Origin: a virus
Length of the DNA stretch: 58,723 nt
Direction: 5' to 3' (one strand)
IMG/VR virus record: IMGVR_UViG_3300045955_000216
Location: 1 to 58,723 of that record
The notes under the pieces: model-generated
Seen by the model: only the letters and a program-made list of their open reading frames with translations
What the model was told of the DNA's origin: nothing
Database searches by the model: none
Program-made: the position numbers and the translations under genes
In this document: positions 38,552 through 46,461 of the stretch, piece by piece
Numbering within the stretch: the stretch's first letter is position 1
Layout of the letters: each line of letters starts with the position of its first letter

Positions 38552-39697
38552 TTACGAGATGTTGCTGCGGAAGGTCCGCACGGTGATGACACCGTTGTCC
38601 ACGCTGTTGAAGACCGCCTTCGTCACGTCGTAGATCGCGGAAATGGCGAAGCCGATCTTGTTGGCGTAGTCGAAGGACTGCTCCACCCACTGTGGGCGCT
38701 CGCCCCAGGCGAAGACGCCGGCCTGGCGGCCCAGGAAGAGGTTCTCGGAGCCGGCGAGGTTGCTGCCGGCGCCCCAGGTCGTCGCGAGCGCGGTCCGGGT
38801 CGAGCTCCGGATGACCACACCGTCCCAGATGCCCTCGGCGCCGGTGAAGAGGGGGTTCATCTTCCCCCGCTCCTGCGCCTCGCGCTGGGCCTGGGACCAC
38901 GCGGGATCCTTGAGCTTGAGGTCATGCAGCGAGTCCGGGGAGACGACGAGCAGGAAGTAGTCCCCGCCCTCGATCCGGACCGGGAAGATCTGCGGCGTCG
39001 CCTTGCGGGCGATGACCTTGACCCGCGAGATGAGGGCCAGGTCGAGGTAGTCGCCCGACTCGATCGTCGCCGTCGAGACCGCGTCCCCGCCGTAGGCCAC
39101 GCGGCCGGACGAGGGCGAGGTCGAGAGGGCGGTGAAAATCTTGTCGTCGATCTGGTCCGCCAGCCAGTCCTTGAGGAGCTGCTTCGCCACCTTGCGCTGC
39201 TCGAACGCCGTGCGGCGCTCGGACAGCCGGCCGGCGAGGCGGACACCGTTCCGGTACTGGTTGAGGGTGACGTCGTCGGAGTGGAACGTCATCGCCTCTT
39301 CGGAGCCTTCCAGCGTCGTGTCGCCGGTGACGCCGGCGCCGGTGAGCTGCCGCGCCAGGGTGAAGGTGATCTTCTCGCCGGGCTTCCCGTCGAGCTCTTC
39401 CTTGACCTGGATGATGGCGTTGACCTCCTTCTGGAGGTACGGCGCCATGAAGACGGCCTCGGGCAGTTCGAGCCAGATGTCGTCGGACCAGGCCTGGACG
39501 GCGATCGCGGCGCCGCCGGCCACGGTCGTGTCGGCCCCGCCCGAGATGGACAGGCCGAGGCGGAGGAGCCGCTGGGTCGGCGTCTCGAGGAGGCGTGGGG
39601 CCTCACCGGCCGCACGCAGGAGACGGGTCGGCGTCCAGAACAGCGTGACGAGCGCCGCGAGGACGCTCGCCCACAGGGTCCGGATGGTGGCGATCAT
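38552..39697 (-). CDS. Major capsid protein, N4-gp56 family, 381 aa
   Basis: WSDDIWLELPEAVFMAPYLQ, RQLTGAGVTGDTTLEGSEEA, VRLAGRLSERRTAFEQRK and LLKDWLADQIDDKIFTALS are typical of N4-gp56-type capsid proteins. GGAGGAG before ATG 39697 supports the long form, which adds about 50 residues including a hydrophobic segment (LWASVLAALVTLFW). That extension may be a scaffold-like or membrane-interacting arm. Next to scaffold and portal genes as expected. Confidence 0.85.
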   Translation of the reverse strand: MIATIRTLWASVLAALVTLFWTPTRLLRAAGEAPRLLETPTQRLLRLGLSISGGADTTVAGGAAIAVQAWSDDIWLELPEAVFMAPYLQKEVNAIIQVKEELDGKPGEKITFTLARQLTGAGVTGDTTLEGSEEAMTFHSDDVTLNQYRNGVRLAGRLSERRTAFEQRKVAKQLLKDWLADQIDDKIFTALSTSPSSGRVAYGGDAVSTATIESGDYLDLALISRVKVIARKATPQIFPVRIEGGDYFLLVVSPDSLHDLKLKDPAWSQAQREAQERGKMNPLFTGAEGIWDGVVIRSSTRTALATTWGAGSNLAGSENLFLGRQAGVFAWGERPQWVEQSFDYANKIGFAISAIYDVTKAVFNSVDNGVITVRTFRSNIS

Positions 39698-39716
39698 GGG
39701 AGTCGACTCCTCCGGG

Positions 39717-40634
39717 TCAGGCGCCCCCCAGGTACCATTGCCACACGTCCGGGCGGTCCTTCTTCAAGCGCGCCTTTTGGTCGTCGGTCATGGCGTGAAT
39801 CTGCGGGCGCGTGAGCCCGGTGCGAGCGGAGGTGGAACCGGGAAGAGCGCCGATCCCACGCGGCCGGTCGGCCGCGGCTACGACCTGTTGAACGGTCTCG
39901 CGGCGCCCGCGGGCTTCCCCACGGATCTCCGCGTCGGCTTCGCGTTCTTTCGCGAGGCGGCCCTGGGCGTACTCGTAGGCCGTCCGCGCGGGGTCTTCGG
40001 ACTGGTAGATGTGCTGGTAGAGCCACGGGTCCCGGGGGCGCCCGCTTTGCGCGTCCGGTCGGATGTCCGCCAGGACGCCGCTCCGGCGGAGGACGTCCCG
40101 GTAGTCCTTGTGGTCGCGCTCAAAGGCCGTCTGCGTGCGGGCCACCTTCTCGGCCACCAGGGCCGCATCGCGCGCCGCGAGCTCGCCCCGGACCCGTTGC
40201 TCGATGCGCTGCTCGAGGTCCGCGGCGATGTCGTTGAGGCTCTTGAAGCGGTTGGTGTCCTCGTAATTCGGCCGTTCCGGCTGACGCCGGGCTTCGGCTT
40301 CCCGGCGCGCCCGGGCGGCCTCCTGGTGGTACTCCTCCCGGAGCCGCTCGGATTCCTCGAACTTCCGCTGATACTCCTTCCGTCGGCTGCGCTCAGCATC
40401 GAGCGCCGCCTTCGGCACCATCGGGGCCCGCTTCTCCCCGTCCGGGGGGCGGGTCTCCGTCGCCGGGGGCGCGCCCTCGGCGGTCGTCGCGGCCGGCTCG
40501 CTGCCCTCGGCGCCCGGTGTCGGGGTCTCGGCGTCCGCCGGAACCTCGACCGGGACGTCCTGGAGCAAGTCCGCCGGGAGCTGGACCTCGAGGACCTCTT
40601 GATCCGGGTCGACCACTTGGGTCTCTGGTGCCAT
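39717..40634 (-). CDS. Capsid scaffolding protein, 305 aa
   Basis: An acidic disordered N-terminus, central coiled coil (about 80-125, KEYQRKFEESERLREEYHQE) and a basic C-terminus are the hallmarks of tailed-phage scaffolds. It lies directly upstream of the capsid gene and downstream of the portal. No protease motif seen. Confidence 0.75.
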   Translation of the reverse strand: MAPETQVVDPDQEVLEVQLPADLLQDVPVEVPADAETPTPGAEGSEPAATTAEGAPPATETRPPDGEKRAPMVPKAALDAERSRRKEYQRKFEESERLREEYHQEAARARREAEARRQPERPNYEDTNRFKSLNDIAADLEQRIEQRVRGELAARDAALVAEKVARTQTAFERDHKDYRDVLRRSGVLADIRPDAQSGRPRDPWLYQHIYQSEDPARTAYEYAQGRLAKEREADAEIRGEARGRRETVQQVVAAADRPRGIGALPGSTSARTGLTRPQIHAMTDDQKARLKKDRPDVWQWYLGGA

Positions 40635-40698
40635 CGCTGCCTACCTCCCTGTGCCGGGTCTCACGGGCCGGCGTCCGATGGGCCTTGGTAACGGGGGG

Positions 40699-40791
40699 GC
40701 CTCCCCGAAAAACGACACGCGCGCCGGAGAGCTCCTGGGAGCCCTCGGGCGCGCGTGGTTCGCGTCTGCCCCGGTCGGTCTCGGCGACCGG
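40699..40791 (-). ncRNA. Structured intergenic element, copy 1 (terminator plus second hairpin)
   Basis: Between portal and scaffold genes. Hairpin A: arms 40718-40729 and 40744-40755 (11 of 12 pairs), followed on the minus strand by a T-rich stretch, as in a rho-independent terminator. Hairpin B: CCGGTCG/CGACCGG (40771-40777, 40785-40791). Between them lies a conserved linker CGCGTCTGCCCCG (40761-40773) shared with copy 2 at 53681-53778. The rest of 40635-40891 shows no gene. Confidence 0.6.
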
Positions 40792-40891
40792 TGCTATCTC
40801 ATACGGGGACCTCGCGGGATCTCAACCGGGGACCGTTGTCGCATCGCTTCCTCTCTACCACACGTTTCCCGCGGCCTCGCGAGAACGGCCC

Positions 40892-42940
40892 TCACGGGGT
40901 CCGCATCCCGGCCTGGCGACGGGCCGTCGTGACGCCGTCCTTCGGGATCGGGAGCGCCCCCGGCTCGTAGGCGTTCGGCTGGCCCCGCTGGGTCCGCCCG
41001 GGGATCGGGGGCGGCCCGGCGGCCCCGGGCATCGCCGCCGCGGGCGGGGTGGCGACGGGGTTCCCGTCGGCGTCGATGAGGCCCTGCCGCTGCATGAGGG
41101 TCCGGATCCGGGCCAGGACCCGCTCCCGCTCCGGGATGTCCGAGAGCTCGACCACGAAGTCGACCAGGACCGGGGCCAGGGCCGGCGCGCGCTGGATCAG
41201 GTCCATGAGGGTCTGGGTCGCCTGCATCCGGGCGGTCGGGGTCGACGGCGAGTCGGCGATCATGACGTCGATCTTCACGTCGGGGATCCGGTTCGACGTG
41301 GTGATCGCGCCGCTCTCGGCGTCGACCTGGCGCTGGTTGAGGGTCACGAAGTCGGTGTCCGCCGCGCCGGTGTCCAGGCGGACCGTCCGCTCCGCGGTGT
41401 AGACCTGTTGGACGCGCTTCGCGAAGCGCCGGGCGATCTGCCGGCGGGACCGCTTGTAGTTGTCGAAGATGGCGGTCGCGATGATCTGCCCCTGTTGCTG
41501 CCGGCGCGCGATCGCGATGCCCGAGGCGTCGGCGTCCCGCTGCCCCATGAGGTCCGCGTTGACGCCGCTGATCTCCTTGATCTCCTGCTTCGCGACGGCC
41601 TGCATCTGCCAGACCCAGGGGGGCATCTGCGGCGGGGTGACCTGTTGCGGGACCGGGGCCTCGCGGCTCCGGAGCCAGTAGACGTGCCCGGCGCCCTGGC
41701 CGCTCTCGAGGCCGGACTCGTTCTCGAGGGTCCCGCGGTGGGCGAACCAGCGGATCGCGCCGAAGCGAGCGATGTTGTCGGCCATCGCGGAGCGGCGCTT
41801 GTTGACCTCCCGCTGGGGGTCCTTGAGGTTCCGGACGATGCCCAGGATCTCGTCGAGCTCGCGGTAGCAGACGAACGGGACGAAGGGGTAGTCCTGGGTG
41901 TCGTTCTCGAAGGGGTTCCCGTGCTCGAGCTCGATCCCGAGGGCCGGCAGGATGACGCTCATCTTGACCACGCGGCGCTGCCGGCGAATCACCCGGACGT
42001 CCTCGTCGCGCTGGGCCCAGGCCCGGGCGGCCTCGAGGGTGACGGGGTCGTCCGGGATCTCCTCGACGCGGTCCTCCCGGAGGTCCACGAGGAGGTGGAC
42101 CGTCTCCCACTCGCGGAACCAGGCTTCGACGATCCGGACCTCGTGGGCCGTCTCGTCGTAGAAGCTGATCGCGTCGAGGATGTCGCGCCGCCGGTAGTTA
42201 TCGAGCGGGTCGACGCCCTCGACGATCTGCTCGCGCACCTTGCCGGCGGCGACGGCGTAGGTCTCGACCGCCCGGCGAATATCCGTCTCGTGGTCCGGCC
42301 AGGCGGCCACCACGTCGTCGACCGGCACCATCCGATGCCAGAACTGCTCCCGGGCGTCGCTCCAGTCGTACCGCTCGCTGTAGGGATCGGCGAGCCACTC
42401 GCCCAGGCGGATCTTCCGGAGCTCGACCTCGCCGTGGATCGGGTCGCTGTCGTAGTTGATGCCGACCCGCCAGGTCCCCAGGCCCGTGACGACGCCGTCC
42501 TTGAAACCCTCCGAGAGGATCCACTCCCCGTCCTGGTTGTCCATCTCGCGCTTCATGAGGCGCCCCAGGAGGGTGACGTTCTCGAGGTCCTCGCGCCCCT
42601 CGGGGATCGGCTTGGCCTCGAGGCGCGCGGACCGCTCGTAGCCGGTCAGGACCTCGACGACCGGGCGGATCTCGTTGATCGTGAGGACCGTGCGCTCCTG
42701 GGCCTCGAGCTTCCGGCGGACGTCCGGATCCCACTGTTCGCCGATGACGAAGAGGTAGTCTTCGCCGGCCTGGCGGCGCCACCGCTGCCAGAGCGGGTGG
42801 GTCCAGTATTCGACGAACCGCTGCCGGAGCCGGTCCACGCGCGCCTGGGCCGCCGCCGGCTGGTCGGGCGACGCCGCGGCCCAATCGGGGTACCCGAGGA
42901 ACTTGCCAAGGGTCCGGGAGTGCAGCTCGCCGACGGCCAT
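40892..42940 (-). CDS. Portal protein, P22-like, 682 aa
   Basis: RFVEYWTHPLWQRWRRQAGE, YLFVIGEQWDP, RPVVEVLTGYERSARL, DGVVTGLGTWRVGINYD and WLADPYSERYDWSDAREQFW match P22-type portals. The C-terminal 150 residues are Pro/Gln-rich. Forms the dodecameric DNA gateway at one capsid vertex and docks terminase. Large for the family's core, as usual in this group. Confidence 0.88.
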   Translation of the reverse strand: MAVGELHSRTLGKFLGYPDWAAASPDQPAAAQARVDRLRQRFVEYWTHPLWQRWRRQAGEDYLFVIGEQWDPDVRRKLEAQERTVLTINEIRPVVEVLTGYERSARLEAKPIPEGREDLENVTLLGRLMKREMDNQDGEWILSEGFKDGVVTGLGTWRVGINYDSDPIHGEVELRKIRLGEWLADPYSERYDWSDAREQFWHRMVPVDDVVAAWPDHETDIRRAVETYAVAAGKVREQIVEGVDPLDNYRRRDILDAISFYDETAHEVRIVEAWFREWETVHLLVDLREDRVEEIPDDPVTLEAARAWAQRDEDVRVIRRQRRVVKMSVILPALGIELEHGNPFENDTQDYPFVPFVCYRELDEILGIVRNLKDPQREVNKRRSAMADNIARFGAIRWFAHRGTLENESGLESGQGAGHVYWLRSREAPVPQQVTPPQMPPWVWQMQAVAKQEIKEISGVNADLMGQRDADASGIAIARRQQQGQIIATAIFDNYKRSRRQIARRFAKRVQQVYTAERTVRLDTGAADTDFVTLNQRQVDAESGAITTSNRIPDVKIDVMIADSPSTPTARMQATQTLMDLIQRAPALAPVLVDFVVELSDIPERERVLARIRTLMQRQGLIDADGNPVATPPAAAMPGAAGPPPIPGRTQRGQPNAYEPGALPIPKDGVTTARRQAGMRTP

Positions 42941-44269
42941 CTAGAGGAGCTCCACCAGGATCAGGTAGGGGCGGACGCTCAGGTTCGAGCTCGCGCTACT
43001 GTGCTGCGCCGTGATCTCGAGTGTCTGGTCGGCGGTGGAGTCGACCGTCAGGCCCGTGTGGGGCGAGTGCCCGGCCGGGAGCGCCGCGCCTGGCTGCCCA
43101 CCCGTGACGCCCGCGTTCCCGGCCGACGGATCGTAGAGGCCGGAGAGCGAGCCGATCTGGGCGTTGGTCGCTCCGACCGCGTGGAGGAGCCCATCGTACC
43201 GGAAGGCGAAACGGGTCGCCGAGGCGTCAATGGCTACGCCGTTGAGCGTGCCGAAGGTCGTGCCGCCGTATTTCATCCGGACGGTCGTCGTGATGCCGCC
43301 GCCGGTGTCGTTCAGAAGGTCGAGGAAGACCGTGACGCGGAGGCCTCGGCTCGTGCCGAGCGTCCCGCCCTTGATGGTCGGGGCCGTCGTGAAGAGGGAG
43401 GTTTCCGTCGTCGTGTTGACAATGTTCTTGATCGGGTTCCCGACCTCGCGGAAGAGCACCCCGCTCAGGGCGACCGTCTGCCCCGTCGCGTCGAGGACGT
43501 TCAGCCGGTTGACCGCCGGGGTCTCGGTCGGGACGAAGAGCCGGACGCGGTTCGCCGACGGGGTCGACGGGGGCGTCATCTCCTCGAACTGGAAGTAGCT
43601 CGCCCCCGGGAGGGAGGCCGGGTCCACCTGGGGGAGCGTCGCCCCCAGGAGGACCGCCGTGACCGTGCCGGCGCCCCCGCCGCCGTAGGCGGTCGTGGCG
43701 ACCGCGAAGGCCCCCGCTGGCGGGGAGGCCGAGCTCGTCATGAGCGTCCCGCTATCCTGGGCGGCGAGCGTGGTGGCGCTCTTGACCAGGTAGCGGCCCC
43801 GGGTGACGTTCCCCTGGACCTTTACCGTCACCAGGCCCCGGTGGTAGAACTTCCCGGCGACGTTGTTGGAGATGGACTCGGCGGCGACGACATAGGTCTG
43901 GAGGCTGTTGAGCGTGTCCCCGAGCGTCACCGCGGAGTCGTTCGCGGTGTCGATGGCGACGACGTCGTTCACCGCGAGGGAGCCGCCGGTCTTGTTGGTG
44001 AGGGTCAGGTAGCTCGGGCCGTAGATGTCCGGCGCGGCGACCCAGGACCAGCCGTCGGACGCCCCGGTGTCCCGCTGGAAGAGCTGGCCCGTGGTGCCGC
44101 CGTCGATCTGGTGGCAGTCGTTCCAGTCGCTCGGCCGGACCAGAGAGGCGTCGGCGCCGTCCGGCTTGCCGGACACGAAGGAGTGCTTGAGGCACTGGGC
44201 GTCGGCCAGGCCCGGCGCCAGGCCGAGCCCGAGGGCCGCGAGCAGGATCCACGCGAGCGTGCGTCGCAT
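42941..44269 (-). CDS. Exported fibre-like protein, 442 aa
   Basis: GGGAGGTGAGG precedes ATG 44269. Signal peptide MRRTLAWILLAALGLGLAPG with ADAQ before cleavage. The mature protein is beta-rich, with DNDxA-type repeats and RVRLFVPTETPAVNRLNVLD; the C-terminal 140 residues could be a receptor-binding head. It lies between portal and other fibre-like genes. Confidence 0.6.
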   Translation of the reverse strand: MRRTLAWILLAALGLGLAPGLADAQCLKHSFVSGKPDGADASLVRPSDWNDCHQIDGGTTGQLFQRDTGASDGWSWVAAPDIYGPSYLTLTNKTGGSLAVNDVVAIDTANDSAVTLGDTLNSLQTYVVAAESISNNVAGKFYHRGLVTVKVQGNVTRGRYLVKSATTLAAQDSGTLMTSSASPPAGAFAVATTAYGGGGAGTVTAVLLGATLPQVDPASLPGASYFQFEEMTPPSTPSANRVRLFVPTETPAVNRLNVLDATGQTVALSGVLFREVGNPIKNIVNTTTETSLFTTAPTIKGGTLGTSRGLRVTVFLDLLNDTGGGITTTVRMKYGGTTFGTLNGVAIDASATRFAFRYDGLLHAVGATNAQIGSLSGLYDPSAGNAGVTGGQPGAALPAGHSPHTGLTVDSTADQTLEITAQHSSASSNLSVRPYLILVELL

Positions 44270-44282
44270 CGTCCTCACCTCC

Positions 44283-45074
44283 CTAACAGCCCACACCCAT
44301 GAGGCTGCGCGTCATCGGACAGGTCACCACCGCACCCTCTAGGGCGATCGTCATCATGCCCTTCGTGCTGTTGGCCGAGGTCGTGTTGGTCGTCGCCCCG
44401 TAGGCTCCGGCCGTCGCCTTCTCGCCGGTGACGAACATCACGCGCCCGTCGTTCCCCGAGGCGTGGCCGAAGTTGTTGGCGGCCGTGTCGTAGCTCGTGG
44501 TGATGTTCGCGAGGTCGGTGTTGGTCCAGGTCGCGCCGAAGTTCTGCGCGTCGTCCATGAGCGTCGCCGCGATGACCACGAGGCAGTTATCGGCCGTCGT
44601 CGTGGCCCCGGTCGCGGACAGGCTCGTGTCGCTGGTGGCGTCCACGTTGCCGGCCGTGATGTTCCAGGGGTCGCCGGTCGTCTTGACCCCCCGGAAGCAG
44701 ATCATCATCCCGGCGTTGTGGTCGCCGGCATCGTTCGTGGTCGGCCCGGTTGTGCCGCCGCCGTCGTAGCGCGCCCAGAAGACGGCGAGCCGGGTCGAGG
44801 ACGCGCCGCCGGCCGCCCCGGTGCCCTGGGGCGAATTGGTCACCTGCGCCCAGGTCTGGCTCCCTTGGGTCGCGATGCTGGAGGCCGTGGCATCGTTCGC
44901 GGTCTCGATGAAGAGCAGACACACATCGTTCGTCGCGAGCCCGGCCGGGAAGGCGACCTGGACCCCGCCGACGCCGTTGTTCGTGGTCACGTCGTTGACG
45001 ACGGTCGGCATCCCGGCCAGGGCCGGGCCGGCCAGGGCGAGGACACACGCGAGGGCGGCCAGCAAGCGGCGCAT
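44283..45074 (-). CDS. Exported beta-sandwich protein, 263 aa
   Basis: Signal peptide MRRLLAALACVLALAGPALA. The mature part has VCLLFIETANDATASSIATQ, LAVFWARYDGGGTT and CLVVIAATLMDDAQNFG, a jelly-roll-like pattern common in phage and surface proteins. Two cysteines close the C-terminus. Starts directly after the upstream stop. Confidence 0.6.
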   Translation of the reverse strand: MRRLLAALACVLALAGPALAGMPTVVNDVTTNNGVGGVQVAFPAGLATNDVCLLFIETANDATASSIATQGSQTWAQVTNSPQGTGAAGGASSTRLAVFWARYDGGGTTGPTTNDAGDHNAGMMICFRGVKTTGDPWNITAGNVDATSDTSLSATGATTTADNCLVVIAATLMDDAQNFGATWTNTDLANITTSYDTAANNFGHASGNDGRVMFVTGEKATAGAYGATTNTTSANSTKGMMTIALEGAVVTCPMTRSLMGVGC

Positions 45075-45716
45075 TCAGTGGACCGGCACCGCGCCGGGGG
45101 TGCCGTGTAGCGGGACGGCCCCGGGGGTCCCGTGGTCGGGCGGGCTCGGGAGGGGACCGTGTTCGTCGCCAAGCTGCTCGAAGGACACATGCGCGAAGGT
45201 CGACGGTCCGGTCGCGCCGTCCCCGATCACGATTTGGGCGACGGTCGACGCGAACGCGACCGATTGCGGCGTGTTGCTCGACACCCAATCGTTGTGCGTC
45301 AGGTCGGCACTGGTGGCGTCGAGGAAGTTGTTAGCCGACGCCGTGTTCCCCGAGACGGTGAACTTGTCGGACCCGTTGTCCCGGATGATGGCTTTCATGC
45401 CGGTGCGGGCGTAGCTAGGATCGCCCATCGCCACACGCACGTTGTAGGTGCCGGCGGCGGTCAGATCGACGCGGACGGTGACCTCGCTGGCTTCGGCGCT
45501 GGGGAAGTGAAACCCCGCGAGCTTGGCGTTGTTGCTGCTATTCCGGTCGCGCTCCTGAATCCCAATCACCGAGGTATACCCGAATGTTACCCCGTTGCGG
45601 GTGACAGGGTAGTCTTCGCCGTTATCTCCGCCATCGTCGAGCAGATAGGTGTCATCGGCCGCGTCGGTGACGTATCCCGACGTCTGGCGGAAGTTGATCC
45701 CCTTCGTCCAGGCCAT
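45075..45716 (-). CDS. Beta-sandwich protein with C-terminal GTPGAVP repeats, 213 aa
   Basis: No signal peptide. A jelly-roll-like domain (VTVRVDLTAAGTYNVRVAMG, KAIIRDNGSDKFTVSG) resembles carbohydrate-binding modules. The tail ends with two HGTPGAVP copies. Likely a fibre or receptor-binding protein. Confidence 0.6.
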   Translation of the reverse strand: MAWTKGINFRQTSGYVTDAADDTYLLDDGGDNGEDYPVTRNGVTFGYTSVIGIQERDRNSSNNAKLAGFHFPSAEASEVTVRVDLTAAGTYNVRVAMGDPSYARTGMKAIIRDNGSDKFTVSGNTASANNFLDATSADLTHNDWVSSNTPQSVAFASTVAQIVIGDGATGPSTFAHVSFEQLGDEHGPLPSPPDHGTPGAVPLHGTPGAVPVH

Positions 45717-46018
45717 CAGTGCGTCCCGCTCATCGAGCCGTCATCGGGGATGGCGAAGATGCAGAGACTCACGGTGTCGGGGTCCAGCGCCACGAGATCA
45801 TGCATCGCTCGCGCCGGCACCTCGATCCACTCGCCGGGGCGCAACGTCTGCACCCGCGCCGGGGCGTTCTGGATGCGGACCTCGAGCCGCCCCGCGCAAC
45901 ACACCGTGATGTGGTCCTGCCCGTGGGTGTGGGCGGGCAGCGTGTCGCCCACGCCGTCGTAGTCCACGCGGCGCACGAACACGTGCCCAAAGAGCCCGTT
46001 ATCGACGGCGAGAGCCAC
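45716..46018 (-). CDS. Small cupin protein, 100 aa
   Basis: HTHGQDHITVCCAGRLEVRI holds the cupin metal motif (HxH and a later H), and LRPGEWIEVPARAMHDLVAL holds the second motif with PxxxxH. Single-domain cupins bind metal and may be enzymes or sugar-binding. GTG start overlaps the upstream stop. Its place among fibre genes suggests a sugar-related or structural role. Confidence 0.75.
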   Translation of the reverse strand: MALAVDNGLFGHVFVRRVDYDGVGDTLPAHTHGQDHITVCCAGRLEVRIQNAPARVQTLRPGEWIEVPARAMHDLVALDPDTVSLCIFAIPDDGSMSGTH

Positions 46019-46455
46019 TAGGTCGGCTCCGTCGCCGTGCCGGCATCGGGCCAGAGGCTTTGGTGGGGCGGCACCGTGGCGAGGAGCGTGTCCATGCCGT
46101 TGTTGATCTGCGCCGCGGTCGGGGTGCTTGTCGACAAGTTGAACTGTGCCGTGATGACGGGGTCCAGTTCCGTCAGGATGTCCACCGCGTCACTCTCCAC
46201 GACGCCGACGCGCTGGAAGCCGTTGAGCAGGACATCTCGCTTCGTGCCCGGCACGCGGAACGGATCGAGCCAGTCGAGGCGCTTGCGATACTCCCGGGCG
46301 TCCTGCTCCATGACGATCGCGACCTGCGCCGGGGTCCGGCCCGCCGCGAGGTTGGCCTTGTACGATTTGGCGTTGGCGCGCATGTCGCGCCGCAGCCCTT
46401 CGAGGTTGCGGATCACCTGGAGAAGCAGGGCAATACTTTCGAGCGCAGCCATCAT
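46018..46455 (-). CDS. Hypothetical virion-region protein, 145 aa
   Basis: AAGGGGGA precedes two ATGs (46455, 46452). Helical N-terminus (LLLQVIRNLEGLRRDMRANA) and KRLDWLDPFRVP in the middle. No signal peptide, no recognised family. Confidence 0.6.
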   Translation of the reverse strand: MMAALESIALLLQVIRNLEGLRRDMRANAKSYKANLAAGRTPAQVAIVMEQDAREYRKRLDWLDPFRVPGTKRDVLLNGFQRVGVVESDAVDILTELDPVITAQFNLSTSTPTAAQINNGMDTLLATVPPHQSLWPDAGTATEPT

Positions 46456-46461
46456 TCCCCC

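Noticed and set aside
40790-40865. tRNA-like sequence between portal and scaffold
   Set aside because: A T-arm-like GGTTGAGATCC lacks the invariant C of the T loop and no cloverleaf could be built.
40517-44302. 1,261-codon plus-strand open frame opposite scaffold, portal and fibre genes
   Set aside because: It is antisense to recognisable portal and scaffold proteins and is rich in Arg/Asp/Gly/Val/Leu, the usual composition of antisense frames in GC-rich coding DNA.
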